From contig DEVL01000002.1 of NCBI GenBank assembly GCA_002363385.1, positions 288,223-352,222 of the forward strand: a stretch of 64,000 nt of DNA, read 5' to 3'. How positions within the stretch are numbered: position 1 is the stretch's first letter; each line of letters opens with the position of its first letter. The notes below the pieces were generated by a model that saw nothing but the letters and a program-made list of their open reading frames with translations, made no database searches and was not told the DNA's origin. Position numbers and translations under genes: made by a program. Below, one piece after another: positions 17,810 through 28,005 of this stretch. This DNA comes from Stenotrophomonas maltophilia (GTDB taxonomy: Bacteria > Pseudomonadota > Gammaproteobacteria > Xanthomonadales > Xanthomonadaceae).

Positions 17810-18865
17810 TCAACGCTGGGAGGGGCTTGCGACCGAATCGCGCATCACCAGCCGGTGGGGCACGACATGGTCCGTCAGCACGCGCGCGTCGTCGGACCTG
17901 CGGCGGATGGTGCGCAGCAGGATATCGATGGCCGCATCGGCCATCGAGGCAATCGGCTGATGAAGGGTCGTGAGCTCCGGCCAGACGGTCGTGGCGGCCG
18001 AGGTGTCATCGAAGCCCACCACCGACAGGTCGCGGGGCACCTCCAGGCCGCGCCGGTGCGCGACGGAGATCGCCGCAGCGCCCATGTCGTCGTTGCTGGC
18101 GAAGATCGCGGTCGGCGGCCGGCGATGGGACAGCAGCGCCTCGGCCGCGGCAAGACCCGAGCGGTAGGTGTAATCCCCCGGCTGGACCAGATCGGGGTCG
18201 ACTTCCAGCTCGGCGTCATGCAGGGCGCTGACAAACCCATCGTAGCGTCGCGCACTCGCGCTGAGGTCGTTGCGGCCGCAGATGAAGCCGATCCGGCGGT
18301 GACCATGCTGGATCAGGTGTTCAGCCATCTCCTTGCCCGCGTGGAAGTCGTCGATGCGGACGCAGGAGATATCGTCCCTCAGGTGCCCCGATGCGATGGC
18401 AACCACCGGGATGCCGGCCATGACCAGCTCGTTCACGGCGACCTGCGACTCGCACAGCGGGGGCGGCAGAATGACCCCGTCCACCCGACCGGCCAAGGCA
18501 CGCGCGGCCTTGCGTTCGGCGTCGGGATCGAAGTTGTCCCAGTAGTGGATCACCAGCTGGATGGCGGCGTTGGCGGCAACCCGCAGCAGGCCGACCAGCA
18601 GCTCGCGCAGGTAGGCACCGCTGGGATTGGTGTAGATCAGCGCGATGCGGGTGTGTTGCGCGGCGGCCAGCGAACTGGCAGCCAGGTTGGGCGTATAGCC
18701 CAGTTCGCGCACCGCGCGCAGGACACGGTCGCGCGTGACATCCCGCACTTTTCCGTGATTGATCGCGCGCGACACCGTCATCGGCGATACCCCGGCCAGG
18801 GCCGCCACCTCGTCGATCGTCACGCCACTGGTTTTGCGGCGGACCGATTTCTTCGGCTTGTCCAC
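17810..18865 (-). CDS. LacI-family transcriptional regulator (second xylan-locus paralogue)
   Basis: The 351-aa protein has an N-terminal helix-turn-helix (VTIDEVAALAGVSPMTVSRAIN) and a sugar-binding-protein-like sensor domain ending near VVGFDDTSAATTVWPE. It is clearly paralogous to the regulator at 6830-7945. GTG 18865 is preferred because it aligns with the start of that paralogue and has AAGGG 9 bases upstream; a GTG at 18910 gives a longer form. It is divergent from the alpha-glucuronidase gene and convergent with xylA. No clear xyl-box lies in its own upstream region, so it may use a different operator or act through the same boxes as its paralogue. Confidence 0.9.
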   Translation of the reverse strand: MDKPKKSVRRKTSGVTIDEVAALAGVSPMTVSRAINHGKVRDVTRDRVLRAVRELGYTPNLAASSLAAAQHTRIALIYTNPSGAYLRELLVGLLRVAANAAIQLVIHYWDNFDPDAERKAARALAGRVDGVILPPPLCESQVAVNELVMAGIPVVAIASGHLRDDISCVRIDDFHAGKEMAEHLIQHGHRRIGFICGRNDLSASARRYDGFVSALHDAELEVDPDLVQPGDYTYRSGLAAAEALLSHRRPPTAIFASNDDMGAAAISVAHRRGLEVPRDLSVVGFDDTSAATTVWPELTTLHQPIASMADAAIDILLRTIRRRSDDARVLTDHVVPHRLVMRDSVASPSQR

Positions 18866-18976
18866 TACGTCTTGCCCTTGTTCTTCGTGACGCTGCCGCG
18901 AGGCGGGCACGGTCTGAGCTTACAAGGTTTGGGGGCGACGCCACTGTCGCGTTGGTATGTCGAGCGGTGTCACTGG

Positions 18977-21091
18977 ATGCTGGTTGCTGCCGCGGTATTG
19001 CTGGCGTTCACGGGCAATGTTCGCGCGGAGGATGGCTACGCCCTCTGGATGCGCTATGCCCCGCTGGCACCTGCACTCGCGGCGGACTACCGCACGCAGC
19101 TCGGGGAGGTCGTGGCCCCTGATCAGACGCCGACGCAGCGTGCCGCACGCGAGGAGCTGGTGCGCGGCCTCAGCGGCCTGCTGGGTCGCGCGCCGCGGAT
19201 AAACACAGTGGGAAACGCTGCCCCCGCCGTGGTGCTGGGTACGCCGCAGTCGTCGGTAGTGATCGCGTCGCTGCGCACGGAGATGGACGCGCTGGGTGAC
19301 GAGGGCTACCTGCTCCGGTATGCGCAGATCGACGGGCACGATGTGCTGCTGGTGGCCGCACCCCACGATATCGGCGTGCTGTACGGCGTGTTCCACCTGC
19401 TGCGACTTCTGCAGACCGGTGCCCCACTGGACGCACTTGAGGTGCGCGAATCGCCACGGCTCCGGCTGCGCCTGCTCAACCACTGGGACAACCCGGATGG
19501 GTCTGTCGAACGCGGCTATGCGGGTCGCTCGTTGTGGGACTGGCAGACCCTGCCGGAATGGCGCGATCCTCGCTACACGGACTACGCGCGCGCAAACGCC
19601 TCGCTGGGCATCAACGGCACGGTGCTGAACAATGTGAATGCCAGCGCGCAGAGCCTGGCAACGGACTATCTCGCCAAAGCAGCGGCGCTGGCCGACATCT
19701 TCCGGCCCTACGGCATCCGCGTGTACCTGAGCGCGCGCTTCAGCGCACCGATCGAGCTGGGTGGGCTGACCACCGCCGATCCGCTCGACCCGGCCGTGCA
19801 GCGTTGGTGGCGCGACAAGGCCGACGACATCTACACGCGCATTCCGGATTTCGGCGGCTTTCTGGTGAAGGCCAACTCGGAAGGGCAACCCGGCCCGCAG
19901 GACTATGGTCGTTCGCATGCGGACGGTGCCAACCTGTTGGCCGCCGCGCTGGCACCGCACGGCGGCGTCGTGATGTGGCGGGCCTTCGTCTACGCGCACG
20001 ACGTGCCGGCGGACCGCGCCACGCAGGCGTACACCGAGTTTGTTGGCCTGGACGGTGCCTTCCTCCCGAACGTGATCGTGCAGGTGAAGAACGGGCCCAT
20101 CGATTTCCAACCGCGGGAGCCGTTCCATCCGCTGTTCGGCGCCATGCCACGCACGCCGCTGATGATGGAGGTCCAGATCACCAAGGAGTATCTCGGCTTC
20201 GCCACGCACCTTGTGTACCTGGGGCCACTGTACGAGGAGGTGCTGCAGTCCGACACCCACGTGCGCGGTGAGGACGCTGCGGTGGCGCAGTTCCTGACCG
20301 GCATGGCCGGCGTGGCCAACATCGGCAATGACCGCAGCTGGAGTGGCTCGCACTTCGATCAGGCCAACTGGTATGCCTTCGGTCGTCTCGCCTGGAATCC
20401 GCGTCAGCCCAGCCGCGACATCGCGGCTGACTGGGCGGCGATGACGTTCACCCCGTCTCCCGCGGTGGTACAGCCCATCGTGGAGATGATGATGGGCTCG
20501 CGCGAGGCGGCGGTGAACTACATGACGCCACTGGGTCTGCACCACCTGATGGCGCGCGGGCACCACTACGGGCCGGGCCCCTGGGTGGACGGCGGCCCCC
20601 GCGCGGACTGGACGTCGGTCTATTACCACCGCGCCGATCGTGATGGCATCGGCTTCGATAGGACCGCTGGTGGCAGTAATGCGGTGGGCCAGTACGCACC
20701 GGAGGTAGCCGCGGAGTATGGGGATCTGGCGCGCGTGCCGGAGCCGCTGCTGCTGTGGTTCCACCATGTGCCGTGGGATCACCGCATGGCGTCGGGACGG
20801 CCATTGTGGGACGAACTGATCGGGCGCTATACGCAGGGCGTACGCCAGGTGCAGGGCATGCAGGCGACCTGGGCCGGCCTGCAGGGCAGGGTGGATGCGC
20901 AACGACATGCGCAGGTCGCCGCCTTTCTCAGCATCCAGCGCCGCGAAGCGCAGTGGTGGCGCGATGCCAGCGTGGCGTACTTCCAGTCGGTGAGCGGCAG
21001 GCCGTTGCCTGCCGGCGAAACCGCACCGCCGCACCCGCTGGCCTGGTATGAGGCCCTGCAGTTTCCTTCCGCACCGGGAGATGGACGATGA
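18977..21091 (+). CDS. Alpha-glucuronidase, GH67
   Basis: The 704-aa protein is a GH67 alpha-glucuronidase, which removes 4-O-methyl-glucuronic acid from the non-reducing end of xylo-oligosaccharides. It has a signal-like N-terminus (cleavage near NVRAED), so it is probably periplasmic. Recognisable family stretches include RLLNHWDNPDGSVERGYAG, GFLVKANSEGQPGPQDYGRSHADGAN, TKEYLGF and HHVPWDH. The same frame is open for a further 1.2 kb upstream, but that part is only the shadow of the opposite LacI gene; ATG 18977 is taken as the start, and a slightly upstream TTG would add a more basic N-region. The stop overlaps the next ATG (ATGA). Confidence 0.93.
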   Translation: MLVAAAVLLAFTGNVRAEDGYALWMRYAPLAPALAADYRTQLGEVVAPDQTPTQRAAREELVRGLSGLLGRAPRINTVGNAAPAVVLGTPQSSVVIASLRTEMDALGDEGYLLRYAQIDGHDVLLVAAPHDIGVLYGVFHLLRLLQTGAPLDALEVRESPRLRLRLLNHWDNPDGSVERGYAGRSLWDWQTLPEWRDPRYTDYARANASLGINGTVLNNVNASAQSLATDYLAKAAALADIFRPYGIRVYLSARFSAPIELGGLTTADPLDPAVQRWWRDKADDIYTRIPDFGGFLVKANSEGQPGPQDYGRSHADGANLLAAALAPHGGVVMWRAFVYAHDVPADRATQAYTEFVGLDGAFLPNVIVQVKNGPIDFQPREPFHPLFGAMPRTPLMMEVQITKEYLGFATHLVYLGPLYEEVLQSDTHVRGEDAAVAQFLTGMAGVANIGNDRSWSGSHFDQANWYAFGRLAWNPRQPSRDIAADWAAMTFTPSPAVVQPIVEMMMGSREAAVNYMTPLGLHHLMARGHHYGPGPWVDGGPRADWTSVYYHRADRDGIGFDRTAGGSNAVGQYAPEVAAEYGDLARVPEPLLLWFHHVPWDHRMASGRPLWDELIGRYTQGVRQVQGMQATWAGLQGRVDAQRHAQVAAFLSIQRREAQWWRDASVAYFQSVSGRPLPAGETAPPHPLAWYEALQFPSAPGDGR

Positions 21092-22836
21092 GTCAAACCC
21101 GCTGGAGTGACTGGCTTGCCCACGGTCGCCACCGACGCGCACCCGCGCTGCGCCTGCTGTTGACTGCGGCACTTCTACTGCTGTCCGCAACGCCGGCGCT
21201 GGCCGCCACGCCCGCGCCACCGGTGTACTTCGATTGGTTCGAGTATGCCGGTCACGATGCGGCCTTTGAGACGCCGCTGCCCGCCGGTTACTACCGCAAC
21301 CCGATCCTGGCCGGCTTCCATGCGGATCCAAGCATCGTCCGCGCCAACGATCGGTTCTATCTGGTCAATTCCAGCTTCACCTACTTTCCGGGCATTCCGG
21401 TGTTCGAAAGCGTCGATCTGGTGCACTGGAAGCAGATCGGCAACGTGATCGATCGCCCCACGCAGCTGGACTTCGATGGCCTGAACGTCTCCCGTGGCAT
21501 TTTCGCGCCGGCCATCGAGTACCACGACGGCGTGTTCTATGTGGTCACCACGGCGGTCGACAGCGGCGGCAACTTCATCGCGACCGCGCGCGATCCCGCC
21601 GGCCCCTGGTCGGATCCGCACTGGCTGCCCAGCATCGATGGCATCGACCCGTCGCTGTTTTTCGACGACGACGGTGCCGTCTACCTGGTGAACAATGATG
21701 TTCCGCCCGGTCCGCCACGCTACGAGGGTCACCGCGCGATCTGGATGCAGCAGATCGATCTGGCCGCGTTCAGACCGGTCGGGCCGCGCAAGGTACTCAT
21801 CGACGGTGGGGTGGAGCCGGCGAAGAACCCGATCTGGATCGAAGGACCGCACCTCTACAAGCGCGACGGCTGGTACTACCTGTCCGATGCCGAGGGTGGC
21901 ACCGGGCCGCAGCACTCCCAGGTGGTTCTGCGCAGCCGCAAGGTGTGGGGGCCGTACCGCCCGTATGCGGGCAACCCGATTCTCACCCAGCGCGACCTGC
22001 CCGAGGACCGGCCACTGCCCATCACCAATGCCGGGCACGCCGACATGGTGGAAGGTCCGGACGGCACATGGTGGGCCGTGTTCCTGGCCAGTCGCAATTA
22101 CCAGACACGGCACTACAACACGGGGCGGGAGACGTATCTGCTGCCCGTGCAATGGCGTGACGGCTGGCCGGTGATCCTGCCGGCAGAGCAGGCCATTCCG
22201 TATGCGGCCAAGGCACCGTCATGGATGCAGGGCGATGCCTCGCAGGCACCGTCGACCGGCAATTTCGTCGATCGCGACGGCTTCGATGCACCGACGCTTG
22301 GCACCGGATGGGTGCAGGTGCGTGTCCCCAAACAGGCATGGGCGGACCTCAGCCTGCGTCCGGGCGCACTGGCCGTGCATCCGCTGACGGAGAACCTGGA
22401 CACGCTGCGCAATCCCGCCTTCCTCGGGCGTCGCCAGCAGCACCTGCGCTTCGAGGCCAGCACTGACATGACGCGGCCGGCCGCGGGTGTGGCGGCCGGC
22501 CTTGCCGCGTTCCAGAACGAGGAGTACTGGTACTTCCTTGGCGCGCGCAGCCTCGGCGGGGATCGCGTGGCGGTCTTCCTTGAAGGGCGCGACGGCAGCG
22601 GCGTGACCCGCACGTTGGCCACTCGCGAGGTAACCGCATCCACGTCGCTGCGCTTGAAGATCGCCGGTGACGAGGGACGCTATGCCTTCGCGTTCGATAC
22701 GGACGACGGGCGTGGTTGGCAGACCCTCGCGGGCGACGTGGACGGAACGGTACTGAGTACGGATCGCGCAGGCGGCTTTGTCGGCGCCCTGCTGGGACCA
22801 TTCGCGCGCGACGAGCGCGCTTTGAGGAGCAACTGA
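21088..22836 (+). CDS. GH43 beta-xylosidase / alpha-arabinofuranosidase
   Basis: The 582-aa protein has a signal peptide (cleavage near ALAATP) and a GH43 five-bladed propeller. The three catalytic acids are visible: Asp in HADPSIV, the pKa-modulating Asp in IDPSLFF and the proton-donor Glu in WIEGPHLY. A C-terminal beta-sandwich of about 190 residues follows, as in GH43 enzymes acting on xylo-oligosaccharides. It would trim xylose or arabinose in the periplasm. It overlaps the upstream GH67 gene (ATGA) and its own TGA overlaps the GH3 start, so the three are translationally coupled. Confidence 0.9.
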   Translation: MSQTRWSDWLAHGRHRRAPALRLLLTAALLLLSATPALAATPAPPVYFDWFEYAGHDAAFETPLPAGYYRNPILAGFHADPSIVRANDRFYLVNSSFTYFPGIPVFESVDLVHWKQIGNVIDRPTQLDFDGLNVSRGIFAPAIEYHDGVFYVVTTAVDSGGNFIATARDPAGPWSDPHWLPSIDGIDPSLFFDDDGAVYLVNNDVPPGPPRYEGHRAIWMQQIDLAAFRPVGPRKVLIDGGVEPAKNPIWIEGPHLYKRDGWYYLSDAEGGTGPQHSQVVLRSRKVWGPYRPYAGNPILTQRDLPEDRPLPITNAGHADMVEGPDGTWWAVFLASRNYQTRHYNTGRETYLLPVQWRDGWPVILPAEQAIPYAAKAPSWMQGDASQAPSTGNFVDRDGFDAPTLGTGWVQVRVPKQAWADLSLRPGALAVHPLTENLDTLRNPAFLGRRQQHLRFEASTDMTRPAAGVAAGLAAFQNEEYWYFLGARSLGGDRVAVFLEGRDGSGVTRTLATREVTASTSLRLKIAGDEGRYAFAFDTDDGRGWQTLAGDVDGTVLSTDRAGGFVGALLGPFARDERALRSN

Positions 22837-25532
22837 TGACGCGTACCTCTTCCCTCTACAGCGGCCGCCGTGGCCCCATTCTCCGCACGCTGGCGCTGTG
22901 CGCTGCCGTGACAGTGGCAAGCACCGGGCACGCCGCCAACGCCCAGCCGTGGCTGGATACATCGGCCAGCTTTGAAACCCGTGCCGCCGCGCTGGTGGGG
23001 CAGATGACCCTGGAGGAAAAGGCCGCCCAGATGCAGAACGCCGCGCCCGCCATCAAGCGCCTGGGCGTTCCGGCCTACGACTGGTGGAACGAAGGCCTGC
23101 ATGGCGTGGCACGGGCAGGGCAGGCGACAGTGTTCCCGCAGGCCATCGGGCTGGCCGCCACGTTCGACGTGCCGTTGATGGGGCAGGTGGCCACCACCAT
23201 CAGCGACGAGGCGCGGGCCAAGCATCACCAGTTCGTCCGTGAAGGATTGCATGGCCGCTATCAGGGGCTGACCTACTGGTCGCCGAACATCAACATCTTC
23301 CGCGACCCGCGCTGGGGGCGGGGCCAGGAGACCTACGGCGAGGACCCGTACCTCACCGCGCGGATGGGTGTCGCCTTCGTGCAGGGCCTGCAGGGCGATG
23401 ACCCGGTGTACCGCAAGCTGGACGCCACGGCCAAGCACCTGGCCGTGCACAGCGGCCCCGAGGCCGACCGCCACCACTTCGACGCCCGCCCCAGCAAGCG
23501 CGATCTGTACGACACCTACCTGCCGGCGTTCGAGGCGCTGGTGAAGGAGGGCCAAGTGGATGCGGTGATGGGGGCCTACAACCGTGTCTACGGCGAATCC
23601 GCCAGCGCCAGCCAGTTCCTGCTGCGCGACGTGCTGCGCCGCGACTGGGGGTTCAAGGGCTACGTGGTGTCGGACTGCTGGGCCATCGTGGATATCTGGA
23701 AGCATCACAAAATCGTGCCGACCCGCGAGGCCGCGGCGGCGCTGGCGGTCAAGAACGGCACCGAGCTGGAGTGCGGCCAGGAGTACGCCACCCTCCCGGC
23801 CGCGGTGCGCCAGGGTCTGATCAGCGAAGCCGAAATCGACGATGCCGTGACGCGGCTGTTCACCGCGCGGATGCGGCTGGGCATGTTCGATCCGCCCGAG
23901 CGCGTGCGCTGGGCGCAGATTCCGGCCTCGGTGAACCAGGCCCCGGCGCACGATGCGCTGGCCCTGAAGGCCGCGCAGGCATCACTGGTGCTGCTGAAGA
24001 ACGATGGCGTGTTGCCGCTGTCACGCAACCTCAAGCGCATCGCAGTGGTCGGCCCCACCGCCGATGACACCATGGCACTGCTCGGCAACTACTTCGGCAC
24101 ACCGGCGGCACCGGTGACGATCCTGCAGGGCATCCGCGACGCGGCGAAGGGTATCGAGGTGCGCTATGCCCGTGGTGTTGACCTGGTCGAAGGGCGCGAC
24201 GATCCAAACGCGACGCCGCTGATCGAGGCGGCGTATCTGCGGCCCTCGGCCGACTCGCCGGAACGCGGCCTGCGCGGTGAGTACTTCCGTACGCCGGATC
24301 TGTCGGGCGCGCCAGCACTGGTCCGCACCGATGCCCAGATCGGCTTCGGCTGGGACCGCGGCTCGCCGACCGACAATCTGCTGGCCCGCGGCGAAGCGGC
24401 GCCGGGGCAGGGCATTCCCAACGATGGCTTCAGCATCCGCTGGCGTGGCCAGCTGCTGCCGCCGGTATCGGGCCGCTACCGGATCGAGGCGGCGGCCGAC
24501 GACGGCTTCCGCCTCTACGTGGATGGCAAGCGGGTGCTGGACCACTGGGCCAACAGTGATCGGCTGCGCAGCGACGGTGTCGATCTGGAGCTGCAGGCGG
24601 GACGTGCCTATGAGCTGACGCTGGAGTACTACGATGCCGAGCGCGACGCCGGCGTGCGGCTGGGCTGGCGCATGCCCGGGGCGAAGCCGCCGTTCGAAGA
24701 CGCCGTCGATGCCGCCCGGAGTGCGGACGTGGTGGTGTTCGTCGGCGGCCTGACCGGCGATGTCGAGGGCGAAGAGATGACGGTCAACTATCCGGGCTTC
24801 GCCGGCGGCGACCGCACCGACCTGCGTCTGCCCGCTACCCAGCGCGCCCTGCTGGAAGCGCTGCATGCCACGGGCAAGCCGGTGGTGATGGTGCTGACGG
24901 GAGGGTCGGCGCTGGCGGTGGAGTGGGCCCAGGCGAATCTGTCCGCGATCCTGATGAGCTGGTATCCCGGGCAACGCGGCGGCACCGCCGTGGGCGACGC
25001 GCTGTTCGGCGACGTCAATCCGGCCGGCCGGCTGCCGGTAACGTTCTACCGCGCAGACCAGGCAATGCCCGCGTTCGATGATTACGCGATGGAAGGCCGC
25101 ACCTACCGCTATTTCCGCGGCACCCCGCTGTATCCCTTCGGTTACGGGCTATCCTATACCCGGTTCGACTACGGCAAGCCAAGCCTCGACGCGCCCCGCA
25201 TCGCCGACCACGGCACGCTCAAGGTGCAGGTGGAGGTGGCGAACGCCGGCAAACGCGCGGGCGATGAAGTGGTGCAGCTGTACGTGCGGCGGCTGGCGGC
25301 TGGCGCAGGCGATGCACAGCAGACGCTGCGCGGCTTCCAACGTGTTCACCTGGCGCCTGGCGAGCGGCGCACCGTGACCTTCGATCTGGACGCGCAACAG
25401 GCACTGCGCGAGTACGACGACGCGCGGGGCGCCTATGTCGTGCGGCCCGGGGCATACGAAGTACGGATAGGCGGCTCAAGCGCCGATGCCCGCGTGCGGA
25501 GCCGTTTCACCGTGGAGGCGAATCGTGACTGA
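22836..25532 (+). CDS. GH3 beta-xylosidase/glucosidase with PA14 domain
   Basis: The 898-aa protein has a signal peptide (cleavage near GHAANA), a GH3 (alpha/beta)8 domain with the nucleophile Asp in VVSDCW, the (alpha/beta)6 domain into which a PA14 domain is inserted (GLRGEYF to the DRLRSDG region, about residues 485-620), and a C-terminal fibronectin-III-like domain. PA14-bearing GH3 enzymes often act on xylo-oligosaccharides or branched beta-glucosides. ATG 22836 is set by a GAGGAG site and overlaps the preceding stop. It probably releases xylose from linear xylo-oligosaccharides in the periplasm. Confidence 0.92.
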   Translation: MTRTSSLYSGRRGPILRTLALCAAVTVASTGHAANAQPWLDTSASFETRAAALVGQMTLEEKAAQMQNAAPAIKRLGVPAYDWWNEGLHGVARAGQATVFPQAIGLAATFDVPLMGQVATTISDEARAKHHQFVREGLHGRYQGLTYWSPNINIFRDPRWGRGQETYGEDPYLTARMGVAFVQGLQGDDPVYRKLDATAKHLAVHSGPEADRHHFDARPSKRDLYDTYLPAFEALVKEGQVDAVMGAYNRVYGESASASQFLLRDVLRRDWGFKGYVVSDCWAIVDIWKHHKIVPTREAAAALAVKNGTELECGQEYATLPAAVRQGLISEAEIDDAVTRLFTARMRLGMFDPPERVRWAQIPASVNQAPAHDALALKAAQASLVLLKNDGVLPLSRNLKRIAVVGPTADDTMALLGNYFGTPAAPVTILQGIRDAAKGIEVRYARGVDLVEGRDDPNATPLIEAAYLRPSADSPERGLRGEYFRTPDLSGAPALVRTDAQIGFGWDRGSPTDNLLARGEAAPGQGIPNDGFSIRWRGQLLPPVSGRYRIEAAADDGFRLYVDGKRVLDHWANSDRLRSDGVDLELQAGRAYELTLEYYDAERDAGVRLGWRMPGAKPPFEDAVDAARSADVVVFVGGLTGDVEGEEMTVNYPGFAGGDRTDLRLPATQRALLEALHATGKPVVMVLTGGSALAVEWAQANLSAILMSWYPGQRGGTAVGDALFGDVNPAGRLPVTFYRADQAMPAFDDYAMEGRTYRYFRGTPLYPFGYGLSYTRFDYGKPSLDAPRIADHGTLKVQVEVANAGKRAGDEVVQLYVRRLAAGAGDAQQTLRGFQRVHLAPGERRTVTFDLDAQQALREYDDARGAYVVRPGAYEVRIGGSSADARVRSRFTVEANRD

Positions 25533-28005
25533 AGCCCGTCGCACGGATACCGCCGAGCACACGCTGTCGGTCCGGGAGAAGCTCGGCTACAGCCTGGGCG
25601 ACCTTGCGGCCAACCTGATCTTCCAGACGCTGATCACCTACCTGGCGTTCTTCTATACCGACGTATACCGGTTGCCGCCTGCCACGGCGGCCACGATCAT
25701 CTTCGTGATCGGCCTGCTGGGTGCCTTCATGTTCACCCCGCTGATCGGCATTGCCGCCGACCGCACCGTCAGCCGCTGGGGAAAGTTCCGGCCCTGGATC
25801 CTATGGACGGCGGTCCCGTTCGGGGTGCTGTCGCTGCTCGCCTTCAGCACGCCGGACCTGGGTGCGCAGGGCAAGGTCCTCTATGCGCTGGTGACCTATG
25901 GCCTGCTGATGTTCGTGTACGCGGCCAACAACCTGCCGTACTCCGCGCTCAGCGGCGTGCTGACCGGCAGCATGGCCCAGCGCAACAGCCTCTCGGCCTA
26001 CCGCTTCGTGGCGGTGATGATCGCGCAGTTCATCATCCAGGTCCTGCTGTTGCCGCTGGTGCTGATCCTGGGCGACGGGGATCGGGTGCAGGGCTTCGAG
26101 CGGGTGATGACCGTGTTCGCGGTGGTGGGCACGCTGTTCTTCCTGATCACCTTCGCCACCACGCGCGAGCGCATCGTGCCGGCCAAGGAACAGACCGGCG
26201 GGGTGATGCAGGACCTGTCCGACCTGCTGCACAACCGGCCGTGGAAGGTGATGCTGGCCCTGACCGTGCTGGTCTTCATCAATCTGGCCCTGAAAGGCGG
26301 CACCTACATCTACTACTTCCAGTACTACATGAGCGAGGCCGCACTGGCGGGCTTCCTCGACACCTCCGGCTTCAACCGCTTCATCGGGGGATTGAACGCC
26401 ACACTCAACGGATGGGGCCTGTCCGGCTTCACCTGGCCGGAGGATCCGGCGACCTCGGCGTTCAGCCTGTTCAACGCGTGCGGCATCCTGTGCATGATCC
26501 TGGGCATCGGGGTCTCCCGGCGCCTGGCCGACCGCTTCGGCAAGCGTGATGTGTTTGGTGGTGCGCTGCTGGTCTCTACCGTGTTCCTGCTGGTGTTCTA
26601 CCTGTTTCCGCCGACGGCGGTCTCTGTGGCCTTTGGTGCCTTCATGCTGCACGGGTTCTGCTACGGCATCACCATCCCGCTGCTGTGGGCGATGATCGCC
26701 GATGTGGCCGATTACTCCGAATGGAAGAACCATCGCCGCGCCACCGCGATCATCTTCTCCGCGATGCTGTGCGGGCTGAAAATCGGGCTCAGCATCGGCG
26801 GTGCGCTGGTCGCCGGGATTCTCGCGCACCACGGCTACCAGGCCGGCGCGGAACAGCAGCCCCAAGCGGTGGTGGACGGCATCCGCATGACCGTGAGCGT
26901 CTACTCCTCCCTGCCGTTCCTGATCGCAGTCGCGCTGCTCTTTTTCTACAAGATCGACAAGCGCATGGAGACGCGCATCGAGCAGGACCTGCATCTGCGT
27001 CGGCAGGGAAACACCCTTGATCAGCTCGCGGCGCATGCCATCTCCCAGCCCTTGGTGACCCACCTCTATACGGCCGATCCCTCGGCCCATGTATTCGAGG
27101 GGCGCCTGTACATCTATCCATCGCACGATATCGACGGCGGCGCATCCTTCGATGATGAGGGCGGGCACTTCCGCATGGAGGACTACCACGTGCTGCGGAT
27201 GGACTCGCCCGAAGGTGAGGCCACCGACTGCGGCGTGGCGCTGCATGTGAATGACGTGCCCTGGGCCGCCCAGCAGATGTGGGCGCCGGATGCGGCCCAC
27301 CGCGACGGACGCTACTACCTCTATTTCCCGGCCAAGAACGGGGAGGGCATGTTCCGGATCGGCGTTGCCGTGGCGGATCGTCCCGAGGGCCCGTTCACCG
27401 CCGAGCCCGAGCCGATCGAGGGCACGTATTCGATCGACCCGGCCGTGTACGAGGACGACGACGGCACGCATTACCTCTACTTCGGCGGCATCTGGGGCGG
27501 CCAGCTGCAGAAGTACCGGGACAACCGCTTTGATGCGGCATATGAGGAGCCCACCGGCGACGCGTCGGCACTCGGCCCGCGGGTCGGCCGGTTGGATGCG
27601 GGCATGACACGGCTGGCGGAGCCTGCGCGGGAGATTGTCATCCTGGATGAGCACGGACAGCCGCTGCGGGCCGATGACCATGCGCGCCGGTTCTTCGAGG
27701 GCCCGTGGCTGCACAAGTACCAGGGGCGGTACTACCTGTCGTACTCGACCGGCGATACGCACCTGCTGTGCTACGCCATCGGTGACAGCCCGTACGGACC
27801 GTTCACCTATGGCGGCGTGATCCTGAAGCCCGTGGTGGGCTGGACCACGCATCACTCCATCTGCGCGTTCGGGGGGCAGTGGTACCTCTTCTATCACGAC
27901 GCCCTGCTATCCGGCGGCGTGACCCATCTGCGCTCGGTCAAGTGCACACCGCTGCACATGGAGCCGGACGGCAGCATCCGGACGATCGATCCGTATGGCG
28001 CTTGA
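25525..28005 (+). CDS. GPH-family sugar symporter fused to a GH43 domain
   Basis: The 826-aa protein joins two proteins that are usually separate. Residues 1 to about 480 form a 12-TM glycoside-pentoside-hexuronide cation symporter (LGYSLGDLAANLIFQ near the start, ADVADYSEWKNHRRATA near TM10-11). Residues about 500-826 form a complete GH43 propeller with Asp518, Asp638 and Glu725 as catalytic acids. The GH43 has no signal and follows the last helix, so it should face the cytoplasm and cut oligosaccharides as they enter. GTG 25525 is supported by GGAGG 6 bases upstream and overlaps the GH3 gene by 8 bp. The junction is continuous, with no frameshift. Confidence 0.93.
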   Translation: MTEARRTDTAEHTLSVREKLGYSLGDLAANLIFQTLITYLAFFYTDVYRLPPATAATIIFVIGLLGAFMFTPLIGIAADRTVSRWGKFRPWILWTAVPFGVLSLLAFSTPDLGAQGKVLYALVTYGLLMFVYAANNLPYSALSGVLTGSMAQRNSLSAYRFVAVMIAQFIIQVLLLPLVLILGDGDRVQGFERVMTVFAVVGTLFFLITFATTRERIVPAKEQTGGVMQDLSDLLHNRPWKVMLALTVLVFINLALKGGTYIYYFQYYMSEAALAGFLDTSGFNRFIGGLNATLNGWGLSGFTWPEDPATSAFSLFNACGILCMILGIGVSRRLADRFGKRDVFGGALLVSTVFLLVFYLFPPTAVSVAFGAFMLHGFCYGITIPLLWAMIADVADYSEWKNHRRATAIIFSAMLCGLKIGLSIGGALVAGILAHHGYQAGAEQQPQAVVDGIRMTVSVYSSLPFLIAVALLFFYKIDKRMETRIEQDLHLRRQGNTLDQLAAHAISQPLVTHLYTADPSAHVFEGRLYIYPSHDIDGGASFDDEGGHFRMEDYHVLRMDSPEGEATDCGVALHVNDVPWAAQQMWAPDAAHRDGRYYLYFPAKNGEGMFRIGVAVADRPEGPFTAEPEPIEGTYSIDPAVYEDDDGTHYLYFGGIWGGQLQKYRDNRFDAAYEEPTGDASALGPRVGRLDAGMTRLAEPAREIVILDEHGQPLRADDHARRFFEGPWLHKYQGRYYLSYSTGDTHLLCYAIGDSPYGPFTYGGVILKPVVGWTTHHSICAFGGQWYLFYHDALLSGGVTHLRSVKCTPLHMEPDGSIRTIDPYGA

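Noticed and set aside
17744..18976. N-terminal extension of the GH67 frame
   Set aside because: The frame is open, but this part is antisense to the second LacI gene and precedes a clear signal peptide at 18977.
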